64,000 nt of DNA from Branchiostoma floridae. Taxonomy: Eukaryota > Chordata > Leptocardii > Amphioxiformes > Branchiostomatidae. Positions 1 to 12,670 of this stretch are shown piece after piece. The DNA lies in contig NC_049980.1 in NCBI RefSeq assembly GCF_000003815.2, positions 27,280,445-27,344,444 of the forward strand, read 5' to 3'. The stretch's first letter is position 1. Each line of letters opens with the position of its first letter. A model generated the notes under the pieces. The model was not told the origin of the DNA. It saw nothing but the letters and a program-made list of their open reading frames with translations, and did not search any database. A program made the translations under genes and the position numbers.

Positions 1-48
1 TCAATATTTCTCCCATCCCCGTAGGGCGCGTTTTGTGGTTTTGGCCAC

Positions 49-114
49 GCACGTGATGGCTAATTTCCGGGCACGTGATGGCTAATTTCCAGGCACGTGA
101 TGGCTAATTTCCAG
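49..114. repeat. Three tandem 22-bp units, each with an E-box
   Basis: Three nearly identical 22-bp copies follow each other, each starting GCACGTGATGG. Each contains the palindromic E-box CACGTG. More CACGTG words follow at 376-381, 485-490, 514-519 and 1258-1263. No gene is seen in 1-750 otherwise. The segment at about 110-180 looks like a worn relative of the fold-back element at 3693-3820. Confidence 0.75.
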
Positions 115-765
115 GCAGATTTCGGTGCCATAAGATAGTACAGTATGAAAGCTGAGCAAGGAATATAGCTGGCCAAATAGACCGCCCGGATGACTCCCTT
201 CGGTCGGTTACTACTATACTCCTTGGATAGATTTAATACTATCTTTAATATGGCACGTACCGGTTAGGTAATTCTGCCTTGAGTTACGTGAATGCCGCGC
301 CCTCTAGGGCTAGTGTAGAGACTGGGAGCTGTGCTTATTCAAACAAGGTGACTATGGCTATGTAACAAAGCATGGCACGTGGCGCTAAGCAAGCAGATCT
401 AAGGGGACAATGAGATAGTATCCAAGATGAAGAGTAATGTCCAACTGGCCTCATGAGTCCTGACCTACTTCTTACAACAACGTGCACGTGAGTTCAGCAT
501 GATGTAACAAAACCACGTGACCGTAACCCTACCCTTGTATAATCTCCAAGCAGATGTCTGAAGGAAGGAAATTAAATGAAAAAAGGCAGTTTCTTTATCA
601 AATCTCATTGATATTTATTGGCTGTTTATGGCCATTGATCACATATGGTGTTCTTTTCTTTTGAAACGGAAACTTGGAGCTGGAAATTAAATTGAAAGCG
701 ATTTTACTTCCAATATCTGCTTGGAGTTACGAGATTTCATCATAGTTGGTGTGCTCCGGACGTAA

Positions 766-873
766 CGCGCACGCGCAGATACACAACCATTGTGTAAGAC
801 TCTGGGATGATTGACGTGATTTTTGACACTTAGCGCACGCGCAGAGGGGCGACGCCAGATCGCGCATGCGCTG
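766..873 (+). promoter_or_regulatory. Putative promoter with three NRF1-like sites
   Basis: Three near-consensus NRF1 motifs (YGCGCAYGCGCR) lie at 766-777 (CGCGCACGCGCA), 833-843 (GCGCACGCGCA) and 861-873 (CGCGCATGCGCTG). The surroundings are CpG-rich, unlike the AT-rich flanks. A good splice donor (CCAG then gtagga) follows at 1013/1014. The first coding exon of the epimerase gene is preceded by a clear acceptor at 7533-7534. I infer a TSS near 850-900 and a 5' UTR exon ending at 1013. No transcript evidence is available. Confidence 0.5.
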
Positions 874-3510
874 TGAGGGCCTGCCACCGGAGACACACAC
901 GCTTCCGTGTCCGCACACCGGCGTCTTGATCCGAACAAGAAACAGCGTGCTCCTCAAGAAAAGTCTGCGCTACTCAGAGCTTCTCTGCAAGATTAACAGT
1001 CAAGTCAAACCAGGTAGGACCAGATCTTTTGTCTGGATCAAAATATTATTGCCAATGCCTTGTGTGAACGTCAACATTATGTAACGTGCGTTGAGCCCCT
1101 TTTTATGATCCAGGCTCAACCTCGGCTCGGGTCACTGTGTCACGTTGTTGTAAGTGGCACAGCGTTGTGTAAGTTCGAGCAAGGACTTGGTTCGAGGTTT
1201 CTAACACGAGTAAATGAGCTTTATATCGGTAGATTTACTCTAGTCTGGAGACACGGACACGTGAACGAAGCATGACGAGGGAAAGGGGGAGGGGTGCGCA
1301 GAAAAACCGGCTTTGCTGCATATCATGAGTTTGCAATAATTTTTTCGGCCTTCTGTTTCTCAAAGTGCTGAAAGAGTCGTGATCAAGGGTTCGGTGGGAG
1401 CCAGGAAGTTCAAATCACATGTAGTGTAAATCTTAAAATGTTTGCAAAATATTCATTTCCACCGTACAACATAATACTATTTTTTTGTTTCAAATACTAA
1501 TTAATTCAGGGCACTGGTAAAACCTCCTTCTTGGTAAAACCTCCTTTCCTGTCCTAATATGAATGAAATAAATGTGTTTACCGTATCATCCCTCCTTGCT
1601 ACTAGCATATGGCATGTTCATTCAGTGTTTGTTTTGAATACGAAATAATGTGGAGGAAGTTAATTACAAATTCATGCCGGGCAGCTAGTATTGTTGGTAC
1701 AACGATAGACCAGTCTACAGGTGGATAATTTTATGAGTTTATTTGATAACACTCATTAACATCTCCGGCCCAGATTTGTTATCTTTTCCTGATTAAGATG
1801 ATTTTGCAGCTTTGAAAGTTGTTGTTTTTTCATACTGATGAACAATCCAACTCAAGGGAGCTAACATTATATAATTAACATTATATAACATTACTTTTTC
1901 AAACATAGAATTCTCATGTAACAGATGTTACATCACAGGGTCACATTTTTCAAGTTAGGAATAGCTAAATTAGAATTTTGTAATCCGGATACATATTTAC
2001 AAATCCTAAAACTTTGTATTTCACTTTGAATTATTTCTGTGTAAGTTTTTTTTTTACTTGCAGAAACCCCCTCATTGTATCTAAGTAAAACACTTGCCTG
2101 TTAAAAATGCAAAGTCATGATACCATGACAATGGTGAATACCTGCTGATGAAATTATGTTATGTTACATCATCTCAGCAGCCACACCTTTCAGCTTTGCA
2201 TTTGGTTAAGAGGGGATTGGTTCTTTGAGGAGTTTTATAAGTGTGTTTGCTCAAGTTTGTCCTTTTCCTCCTTGTCTTAATGGAGATGGAGCAAAAAAAG
2301 CCCAGACTGATGCAATAATGATAACGGCATTTTCAAGTGACTCAGCATAAAAGCCGCTGTCAGAAGAAAGACTCCTAATACTATTGTTACACGCCCCCTT
2401 TATATCATCTTAGGAAAGCGTGACACACAGACACACAGACAATAGATAGCCTCCGGGCAGGTTTACAGGTGTGCCTTTTTGTCTTACTGTAATTTCACTT
2501 ATTTTCAAAGGGAACTAGTTTTGACATAAAAGGGAAAGGAGTTTATCAAAGTTTTTTTTTAAACACTGAACAAAACTATTGGAGAAAAACTGTGAAAGCT
2601 TAAAAGTTTGTGCATGAAACAATTGTAAGGGATGTTCACGGTGGAGAGGTCATAGCAAAAATTAAGCCACTGCAAATATTTCTCTGATTGTGTATCCAGT
2701 TCAGTTTTGAACAGTACCCAGGTAAGGAGGCTTAGCAATTGCCTCTTCATTTTGTTGCTAGCAAACTGGTACCTTGCCCATCCCTTTGTTAGGATTGGTT
2801 CACTCGTGTGTACATATTCAAGTCTGTATGAGCTCTATATGGAGTTCTTAGTCTCTACCAGGCTTTACAGGTAGCTGATGAAATAGAAGCAATTGCACAG
2901 AATCACAGCCAGAAAACATGCCAGAGGAGTTAGCTGCCCAAGGAGTAATTGGTTTTCTACCAGCTGTGGTGCAAAGATAATGGATATCCTCATAGTTTTA
3001 CAAGTAATGCTTATTCATGGTGTCGTGACTTGGCAAAAATCAAACCATAGCCAACATACAGTGATGGATGGTGCCTAGGTAACATATCCAGAAGCCTAAC
3101 AGCCTCACACCACAGATTGTATTTGACTATCACCTATTGAGATATGCATCACTGAGACAATATTAGCATAAGTTGATAAGTGCCAAATGCTAATGCCCTG
3201 TCACCATTGTGTATAATCAGTCAACATCTGTCACCTGGTCTAAATGATTAATACACACGAACCGTTTAACAATCTACTGTTCTCGTAGATATGGTTCTTT
3301 TTGCTCCCCACAAAGCTCTCTTGGGAGATCACTGATTGGTTTATTAAAAGCGTTACCTTGGTGCAAACATCTAGTTAACATATACAAACTTGGTAACCAA
3401 GATAGCCTTTGGTTGGTAATCTAGATTCAACTTTCTTTCTACCTGATAAAATAATTTGATACATCTCATTCTATCGATAAATTCAATTACATTCTATCGA
3501 TAAATTCAAT

Positions 3511-3688
3511 TACAGTGGAAGCCGCTTAATTGCACACCCAAGTTGCCAGCGAATCCCGTGCAATTATCCGGCATGTGCGATAATGCGAAGTTACCCATGT
3601 GGACCGCAACGCCACAGGATTTTGGGATTCCGTGCAATTGACCGAAGTGTGCATTTATCCGACATGCAATTAACTGGCTTCCACCGTA
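3511..3688. repeat. Short TIR element (MITE), copy 1
   Basis: The ends form an inverted repeat: TACAGTGGAAGCC on the left and GGCTTCCACCGTA on the right. The inner arms share TTAATTGCA / TGCAATTAA. A second family member is at 32837-32986. Too short to encode a transposase, so it would be non-autonomous. Flanking TA hints at a Tc1/mariner-like target, which is weak. Confidence 0.7.
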
Positions 3689-3692
3689 TAAA

Positions 3693-3820
3693 TATAATCT
3701 CCAGGCATATCTTGCGGCATAAGGAGTAGTTTAGCTGGCCAAAGAGTGTTCTGAGCCACTGGAACACTCCTTGGCCAGCTAAACTCCTTATGCCACAGGT
3801 AGATCTGCCTGGAGATTATC
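3693..3820. repeat. Fold-back (long hairpin) element
   Basis: Nearly the whole segment is two inverted arms. The left arm runs ATAATCTCCAGGCA ... GGCATAAGGAG ... TTTAGCTGGCCAA. The right arm returns through TTGGCCAGCTAAACTCC, TTATGCC and TGCCTGGAGATTAT. It abuts the MITE at 3511-3688. Confidence 0.75.
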
Positions 3821-4286
3821 CTTGCAAGGAGCTTTCATCAATGATGATGATGAATAATAGGTGCTAATGGTCCTTGGCTTTCCTTACTCCTCACCTCAGC
3901 TCACCACTCTACCCAGTCATAAACAGGTATCTGACTTTGGGTTGGTTTAGTCACCTGGTGATACTTAAAATGTTAAACCCTATACTTAGTAAGTAATGGG
4001 GTAAGGTAAGTAAACTTTGGGATCAAAAGGTTGACAAGCTCGGTACTCCATAGATCAAACTCAAAGCCGCACACATTGTGAATCATTGTCATCTAGACCT
4101 TTGACCTCTAGACACTATGCTCTATTGTAAATACTTTTTGATTGTTGTATTTTTTTTTAAATGTATGTATTCATGTTGATTGAACCTTGGAAGATTAGCC
4201 CGTAAGGGCTAAAAGGTTTCTTAATAAACAACAATAAACAACACGCAACATGTGTCCCAACAAACGCTGAGTCCATCAAGTCTCCC

Positions 4287-5822
4287 ATAACTGTGTCGTG
4301 TCATACCATGCACAGAAATGGGCGTGTTTTACCGTTACCTGGTTACCAGACCAACTAGACAATTGTGGTAGCATGCTGGCGGCACACACGATCATTTTGT
4401 GGTCAATGGCAAGGAATGTTCCCCTGACCTTCAGATCATTGGTACGCTTAACCATAACATTCTTGGGAAGGCGTAACCTCCTTGAACAAACTTCAGGCCA
4501 AGGCTGTGCAATATTCAGCTAGCCACAAATATCTCATACAAGCTGGTAGGGTTTCAAATATTAAAACTAGGTCAGTGGGTTAAAGAAATAGTTTTAGATA
4601 TTCTGGTCAAGATTGGTAAATTCCACGACTGTGAAGGGTCTACACAGACCAAAGTCCGTGGTTGAGGACTAATCAATGTCATGACTGACACAGTTTTCAA
4701 TAACTTGAATAATAGTAACAAAGTTCTCAAATAAAGGTGAAGGAAACAAGGGTTCTGCATGGGGGTGGGGAGTGGAGTGTGTTTTAGGAATCAAAGTATT
4801 TGCGTAGAGGACAGAAGAGACTTGGAAGCTGGATACCAGGCTACCATCTACAGACCTTTATGCTGTATGTAATGAATTAGAATGGCTAGAGCAGAAAACA
4901 CAAAAAATAAAATGGCCCATTGCACCTGTTACATCACCATTTTGGCAAATGGTAAAGACTAAAGGAAAATTTAAAAGAAAGCGCTAGGCAGGTATCACTG
5001 TACTTAGTAATTACACTGAATAAGAGTGCAACCTTACCGGGTATTTGTTCACTCAATGATTCCACCCTATGATGGAACTACAGACCAAAGTCTGTGGTTG
5101 AGGACTAATCACTGTCTTGACAAATGACACCGTTGAAATACATGTAATACTAATAGTAACAAAGTCCTCAGTTAAGGTGAAGGAAACAAGGGCTCGGGGT
5201 TAGTGTGTCATGAATCATGTGAAATTGATAATGAATTCGGAAACATTCCAAGTGCATGATGCTAAACTGAACCCCCCACAGATCGTTACATTGCACATGA
5301 TGAATCTGAACTGTTGAAGTTTGAAACACGAAAAATTAAAACAGCCAAAAAGGTGCTGTCCCCACCTTCACCTTTATATCTTTGCTTCACCTGACCTTGA
5401 CACTGATGTTTGCGATCAAAAGGTGCCCTGTGATTGACAAGGTTACTTCACAGATCAAAGCCACACCTGCAACATGCATCCCAAGAAATGTTGAGTCAGT
5501 CAACTCTCCCTGAACTGTGTCGTGTCATGCCATGCCCAGAAATGGACGTTTGTTACCGTAACCTGGTTACCAGACCAGCGAGACAATTGTGGTGGCCTGC
5601 TGGCGGCATACAGATCATTTTGTGGTCAATGGGAAGGAAAGACTCCCCTGACCTTCCCATCATTGGATACATTCCTGGAAAGGCACACCCTCCATGCATG
5701 GACAAACTTTAGGCCAAGGCTGTAGAATATTCAACTAACCAAAATATCTGATATACAGTCTGGTAGGGTTCTAAACTAGGTCAGTGGGTTAAAAATTAAT
5801 TTTGGAGATTCTGGTCAAGATG
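4287..5822. repeat. Diverged direct duplication inside the intron
   Basis: The segment 4287-4612 is repeated with moderate divergence at 5517-5822. Shared words include TGTGTCGTGTCAT, ACCTGGTTACCAGACCA and TTTTGTGGTCAATGG. A shorter pair (about 4645-4755 and 5078-5185) shares GTGGTTGAGGACTAATCA. Short open frames here are artefacts of this repeat rather than genes. Confidence 0.65.
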
Positions 5823-7538
5823 TCTTAAGTCTGGAAACTGAATGGGAAGTCCTAAGAAGCCTGTTTTCCTTTAAAACGGTCTGAAATGAATGAAAAGAAT
5901 TTGAGTTGAGTTGGCCTTGTTCTCAAGTAACTTATGTAGATGGGGTGAATAAGTCATTAATGGATTTTCAAATAAAGTCTCAAAGTCTCTCTCCAAAGAA
6001 AAGGTGTGAATGACAATTAACCCCCTAGTGCTTAAAACTTTTGTTTTGTCTTTACCTTTGGCCCCATTTGCCAGATTGGTGATGTCACAGGCACCTTTTT
6101 CTTTTAGATGTAATCTTCCATTTACATAATCTTTTTTTGCGTTTTGTTCCCTGACATTTCTGATTCGAAATGTGCAGTTAACAATCAGTGGCTGGTTTGG
6201 TTTAGTGTAATGTATTCGGAATGTTTCTGAATTTTCTGTAGATTTTACGTGATTCCTAAAACGCTACCGGGCCCCCATGCAGAGCCCCTGATTCCCTCAC
6301 CTTTAAGTTTAACTGAGGGCTTGGTTACTATAATTTCACCTAAATTTCCTGCCAGTTGTGAACACAAATGTAAGTATAAGACAGTGCAGTCCCCAAACCA
6401 TACTGTGTGAGAATGCATTCGTCAGGCGGTCGTCCTTATTCAAGTTGATGCTTTTGCCTATGGGGAAATATCAAGGGACATAGAAAAGTCAGTGAAGAAT
6501 TGTAAACACGCCCTTGAATTGGTTTTACACTTTTTTTAAAGAAGTGAAAAGCATGTAAGGAGATTATGGTATATGGTATAAATATCTGTTGCTTTCCATC
6601 GTATAAATTCTGTAGAATAGTAACTATACATGTAGTAACTGTACTACAATACAATGTTTCAACTGCAAATTTAGGCCCTCTAGGCACAAAATAAAGTAAG
6701 AGCCAATTAAGATGAATTTACAAAATCATAAATACTGCCTGTAACAGGATGTTTTTTTGTTTAGTAACTAACTGGGAAACCAATTTGTACACATTAATAA
6801 TAAAAGACTTATATCCTCTAACATAGTCGTTTTGGCCTCCCATCTTATCAGGAATCTGTGGATTTAACAAAGGTTTGATCAGACAAGTCACTAGTTAAAA
6901 GCCAAGTATGTCTGTCATGAAGAGCAGTGGTCAATCTGAACCTTCTGGCAAAATTAACTCCAAATGGTAAGAAACTAAGATATGGAGGGTGTATACTAAA
7001 ACTTAAGTATAGCACCTCTGTGTAGGGAAATGCCATCCACCAATCGATTCTGTATCCATTGTTTGTGGAGAGTAGGTCAGTGTTATCAGTTTGTGTGGGG
7101 ACTTGACCTTGTAGTAGGAGGGCAAGGAAGGTTTCTATTCACAGGGTTTGAAGTTTGCAGTCAGGGTTTGCAGTTGAAACAATTACGTATGGGAGCAGTC
7201 ACACAAGTAAAGTCTTTTGGCTTAGGTTAAGTCTGCAGGGGAGAAGTTGCATTTAATTTTGACTTTTACTATGCAGCCTGCTTATAGAAATGAAGAAAAA
7301 AACTTCTTGGCTTTAAAGTTTACGTTAGCCAAAATATGAAAGTACAGAAATCATTTGGATTTGAATATATATGCACTCTTGTGACCGCTCCTTTGTACCG
7401 TAATTTATGAAATAGTATGATGAAACCACATATTTCTGACTTTAAATGCTTTCATAGCTGTCACCTTTAAAACAAAACCACAGTGAACATGTCAAGATTA
7501 ACAATATAATCCATTCGTGTCTCTCCCTCTCCAGCGAC

Positions 7539-9207
7539 ATGCCTAACATCACGAGTGAGAACGGACTGCGAGTGTTGGTGACGGGAGGGGCCGGGTACCT
7601 GGGCTCCTCGATGGTCCCCATGCTGCTCCACGAAGGCTACCACGTCACCGTCTACGACATCTTCGTGCACGGCATCTTCTCGCTCCTCCCCGTGGCGGAC
7701 CACCCCAGGCTCCGCGTGGTCTGCGGGGACATCTTGGACGAGGAGCGGCTGGCAGCGGCCATGGCGGATGTCGACTTCATCGTCCACCTGGCAGCCATTG
7801 TGGGTTATCCCGCGTGTGATGCCAACCCCAAACTCGCTGTCAGGGTCAATAAGGTGTGTTCTGTGACAAAAAGCCAAGTGCCAAAAAGCAGTTACTCAAG
7901 CAACTGGATATGATTTTGGAAGTGGTCAGACGTTTCAGATAGTGTCCACTACCTTTCATCAGTGATCTGGCATGGTATCTGAAATGTCTGACTGTTTCCA
8001 AAATCTTATCCAGTTGCTTGAGTTACTGCTTTTTGGCATATTTTATTACCTGGATGTCTAACCTTCATCGGCGTATGTTCTGTGAAATTGTGTATCCTAT
8101 GTGGCACTTGTTAATTTTATCCTTATGAACTGCTTAGTAATACATTTTAAGAACTATTGAAACTCAGCTCAGACTACATGTGGCATCCTTCCTCCCACAC
8201 CTTTCGGCGTACAGGGCGACGTCCATCTCTGTTTTTATAGCCTTTGGGTCACTCAACTGTACAAGAACTACTCATTCCCTCCCTCATCCTCACCACACAA
8301 GAACTACAGCAGGGGGCTAGTTTACCAGTAGTTGTGTACTAGTATATGTTCAGCTATGGAAGCAGAGCTAGTTGTACTTGTAAGCAGAGACAGTAGTAGA
8401 AGTCTTTGGCATGACCCAGCCTGGTTTGAAATCACGACCTCCCAAACACAAAGCAAGCACACAGCTATTACACATGTAAAAACCAGACACATGTTCATGG
8501 TGAGATATTTTTGATGTGAAAATAAACTGCTGTTTTATTTTTATTTTTCTATCACGTATCAGGAGGGTACAGAGAACATCGTCCGGTTGTTACAGCCCCA
8601 CCAGGGGATGGTGTACTCCTCGACAGGCTCGTGTTACGGAGCGGTGGAGGGGACGTGCAATGAGGAGACTCCCATCAGCCCGCTGACCCTGTACGGCCGC
8701 ACCAAGGCGGAGGGAGAGGCTGCAGTACTGGCGGCAGGGGGCGTCGCTCTCCGCCTGGCGACCGTCTTCGGGGTGTCCCCGCGGCTGCGCCTGGACCTGC
8801 TGGTGAACGACCTGACCAACCGGGCGCTGAAGGAGCACCACTTCTCGCTGTACGAGGGCTCCTTCAGGCGCACCTTCCTGCACTGCAAGGACGCGGCGCA
8901 CGCCTTCGTCTTCAGCCTCAAGAACTACGAGCGCATGAAGGGCGGCGCCTTCAACGTGGGCGACGAGAAAATGAACATGACCAAGGCCTCCGTGGCCAAG
9001 TGCATCCAGGAGATGGTTCCCGGGTGCATCATCACGCTGTCGGAAGACGGGGAGGACAAGGACAAACGGGACTATGAGGTTTCCTACGCTAAGATCCGCA
9101 AGCTCGGCTACCATTCCACTCTCAGCGTCCAGGATGGCATACGGGAGCTCGTCAAGGTCCTGCCTGCGATGACGGAGGAGGATATCATTCGCTGCAGGAA
9201 CGTATGA
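7539..9207 (+). CDS. NAD-dependent epimerase/dehydratase (extended SDR), bacterial-like
   Basis: Coding exons are 7539-7853 and 8563-9207, joined in phase 0, giving 319 residues, a normal length for extended SDR enzymes. The start ATG lies five bases after a strong acceptor (ctctccag), so a 5' UTR exon is expected upstream. The Rossmann motif TGGAGYLG is at residues 15-22, the HLAA motif is near residue 89, and the catalytic pair Y149-x3-K153 lies in YGRTK, with S124/S125/T126 before it. The family acts on nucleotide sugars (epimerisation, dehydration or reduction) in the cytosol; the substrate cannot be read. The motif layout, including [22 protein letters not shown] and [12 protein letters not shown], recalls bacterial epimerases of surface-polysaccharide clusters more than animal GALE. 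A polyadenylation-type AATAAA lies at 9992-9997. Confidence 0.88.
7868..8042. repeat. Fold-back element in epimerase intron
   Basis: Two arms of about 65 bp face each other. The left has TGCCAAAAAGCAGTTACTC and AAGCAACTGGATATGATTTT; the right returns as AAAATCTTATCCAGTTGCTT and GAGTTACTGCTTTTTGGCA. A related one-arm copy sits at about 60258-60385 in the intron of the last gene, so this is a dispersed family. Confidence 0.75.
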
Positions 9208-11319
9208 GATACGGCCGGCATGTGCCGCCCTCCTTTAAAATCTTAGACATTAGGGGTGAATGTGTGTGGGTGACTTCATATAGGACAGTTTCTCAGACGT
9301 AAAAACATATAACAGAATATATGCAGACTAAACGTAAATTATAGGTCTTAAGAGATCATTTCTTCCTAATGTTTCGTAAACATGTGAATGTCATGGTAAT
9401 TATGAGACTTTTTTCCTTATTTCAAATTAATCCATGAATGATTTAAACCCCGGGATTACATGTATATGTGGGGATGTTTATTACAATATTGCAATTTTTG
9501 TATGGATTTGTACTGATAATTTGCGATGTTTTAAAATCCCTTGCACTTTTGGCCAGTTATTATTATAACGTTACACATTATAGTTTCATGGGAACAGCTT
9601 TATTTTGTTATAGATTTCTATAGGTAGCCTTTTCAGCAATGCCTCTGACAGAGGCATTTTTAAAAGTACATGTTATGAGTTTCATGGTATCTTAATGGTA
9701 CTCAATGTAAACTGAGAACGATGTTCAAAGTAAATGTTTTTGGTCATTTTTTCACAGAGTAAGTCATTGCACAACAAATCATGCACAACAATACTCAAGT
9801 TGGGATGAAAAGGGGGTCATCATTACATCATACAAACATGTAGAAACGCTGGTTTGTTACACCCAGCTATGTATTTATTGGTGCCACTGAAAATTGAGGG
9901 AACCATGCTGCCAGTTGTTTTTGTACTGTTTGTAGACACAGCAAGTATGACATCATGACCAAAGTGTGCTTAGAATTTCCGTTTTAATATCAATAAAATT
10001 AAGTCATTGTCCAGGATATTTTCACTTGAAATGTCATCAAAATCGTACATTCAGCATGCGTAATAATCAGGAAAATTTGTGGATGAAAAACTGAGTAGAT
10101 TCTAAAGATGATCTCCTCTTGATTGTTTTAGAAATAAGTAAATGTTGGATGTGAACAAGGTGTAGGTGTAGGTGTGTACAGTTAACTTGATACTAGGTTC
10201 ATACAAAAATGATAGATAGGCTTCATTGACGCACACTAAGCAAATTCTCACGTAAAAAAGTCTTCTTCCTTTAGATTAAGACTGAACTATCTGTGCCATT
10301 TTAGATGAATGACCAGGTTGGCCTGGGTACTTGTTTGCTTGTTTGTTTTGTATGTATGTATGTTATCTTGTCTGACACTTCATATGCAAGGTATTGGAGC
10401 TATGTTAAGTTACAAAGTAAGTGAATTAACTAGCATCAATGTAAATTCCAGGCTGTGTTAACTGATAAATATTGGTATCCAACAGCAGCTTATTGGACAG
10501 CATGCCCCCCTCCCCATTCCTTGCTATGGACTTTCTCATGGATCCCATTGTCTGCTGGGAGATGTGGGGAACTGTGGGTAATAATAGTGCAAACAAACTT
10601 GATACCATGATGTAACAGACTGGACTGGAGTCAATAGGCAGTAGGCATGCACTGTATAGTGTATACATATGGCAATGATATCCTCAGTGTCACACATGTC
10701 CACCAGGCTCTGTGGGATCTGTGAAATAGTCAGTAAGGCATCTGTTTGAAATGACAAATATTTTGGTGACTGCTTGTGGTCAGATCCCTTTTACTGTGTA
10801 CATGACTAAATTTCATGTAGGAAAGTCTGTAAAAACATAGAAAAACTTTGTTCAATTACATGTATTGTCTGTAGCCATGTAGCATTAGCAAGCAAAGACA
10901 TGGTCCAGCAATGTCTGTCACTTTGACAGTAGGGACAAGAATCACATAACTGGAATTGTATAATACTTGAGATAAAATACAGATGCAGGTCCAAAATTAG
11001 TAGGACATAACATCATTGTGTGTGCACCGTACATGAATAAAGTTACACCAGATTATATATACCTATTTTGTTACTGAAAGTGTTTTATTTTATTTCCACC
11101 AGTGTAGCGCTGGAAGAAATTAAACACCTAAGAGTTGATATCCTCCTGCAAGAGTATACTCTTTGTCTGAGAAACCAAAAGTCCAAGTAAACATTCTGTT
11201 AACTGTTCATTCATGTTTCTGTCATTATTGAAGACCATGGGCTGCTATACAGGTACAGGTCTGCACCTGTACCAATTCTAAACCTCTATATCCTTTATCG
11301 AACTTTACCCATTATCAAA

Positions 11320-12280
11320 CTTTTACACCTACCCACCTACGAAATATCATCAGGATCCATTCAAGGCTTCTCAAGTTATGCGTTCCACTAACAAACTGGT
11401 GCACACACTCAGCCCGCTACCGTCCTGACGAAAAATGCTCCGCCAACCATTTTCGAACACGACTTTTCTTTCCGCAACCGCTACTTAAATACCATGAAAA
11501 TCCTTACACAGCTTCTTGAGTTATATGCTGTTGGCATGGATTTATGAACTTTCCTCATTAATTATGCAAATTAGCTGTTGATTTGCATTATTAGTATTAC
11601 ATTATGTAAGTCATCACTCATTCTATCTACATTACCACAAATCATGATGATCCGTTAACACGTTCTCGAGTTATTCTCGTCAAAGGTTTGAAAGGAAATC
11701 GGTGCCTGCAGTTAAAAAAAACGCTAGGGGGGTCCAAACTCACAGCACTTGCACTATGCCCCAAGGGCTATCTACCACTCAAAAATCATGACCACATCAT
11801 GTTCAGAGCATGAAGTGTCAAAATTAAAAGCTTTGCTGCAATACCTTAGGCAGTCACTAGGAGGCTCATTATTGAACTTGACCTTCTTCTTGCCACCCCT
11901 ACCCATCTACGGAATATCATGGAAATCCATCCGCGTCATCTCGAGCTATCTTGTATACAGACAAACACACTTACATGCAAAGCCCGCTACAGCACCGTAG
12001 GTATGAGCCAGCTAAACCATTTTCGCACTTGACCTTCCTCTTTACAACCGCTAAACACCTGCCGAATATCGTGAAGATGCCCCAGCTGCGTCTCGAGTTA
12101 TGCTGTTCACAAACAAGCGCAAAAAAATACAAAGCTCACTACAGTACCGCAGGAAAATGCCAGGTAAACCATTTTCAAACTTGGCATTCCTTTCGACAAC
12201 CCCTACACACCTACCAAAAATCACAAAGTTCCATCCACAATTTCTCGAGTTATATGCTGTTGACCTACATATAGACCCAA
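11320..12280. repeat. Diverged tandem repeat, about 130-bp period
   Basis: Recurrent words return roughly every 120-135 bp: CTCGAGTTATGCTGTTCACA and its variants, CATTTTCRMAC followed by a CTTTCC-like tract, and ACCTRCSRAATATC. The block therefore looks like several worn copies of one unit. Open frames on both strands in this block follow the repeat and are not credible proteins. Confidence 0.55.
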
Positions 12281-12670
12281 ATAACCGAAAACATACTGTT
12301 CTTGGCGAAGAGAATAAATGTTCATCATCGATATCATATATGTACACGCGTATTTGTAATTTTACATTTACGCTCGCCGTTTTCGCGGTGTCACCTTAAT
12401 AACCGCGAACCCAAAACCACCGTGTCTAAATGTACATACTTTAGTATAGTAATAGTAATATTATAATGTGTTGGAGGCGATTGTTCTTTCCGTCTGAAAC
12501 ACACTTGCCGAGTCAGCTAGTACCTTGTTTCCGATTGTCTGTCTGTAAAGGTGTTTCAATAAGTGCAGCAGTACGTGGGTATAAGCGCCATCGTGAACTC
12601 AAACCCACACCGAACACTCCATTTTCTCATTGCCGCGAAATTAGAACATAGATGTCTATCATTTTGATAA

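Larger units (their letters stand above)
1014..7534 (+). other. Long putative first intron, repeat-rich, no gene seen
   Basis: If the 5' exon ending at 1013 is real, this is the first intron of the epimerase gene. I find no convincing coding exon here. It holds a TIR element at 3511-3688, a fold-back at 3693-3820, a LINE-like 3' tail near 4150-4245, and a diverged direct duplication (4287-4612 against 5517-5822). A smaller pair lies at about 4645-4755 and 5078-5185. The rest is AT-rich and featureless to the eye. Confidence 0.5.

Noticed and set aside
866-1084. Open frame from ATG 866 in the promoter region
   Set aside because: When spliced at 1013 it is out of frame with the epimerase and has no recognisable protein character; likely part of the 5' UTR or upstream of it.
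4298-5725. Paired short open frames at 4298 and 5434-5725 as a gene family
   Set aside because: They are two copies of the same intronic repeat, differing by frame-breaking changes, with no splice structure.
8590-9114. Long minus-strand open frame opposite the epimerase exon 2
   Set aside because: Shadow of a GC-rich real exon; the plus strand carries clear SDR motifs.
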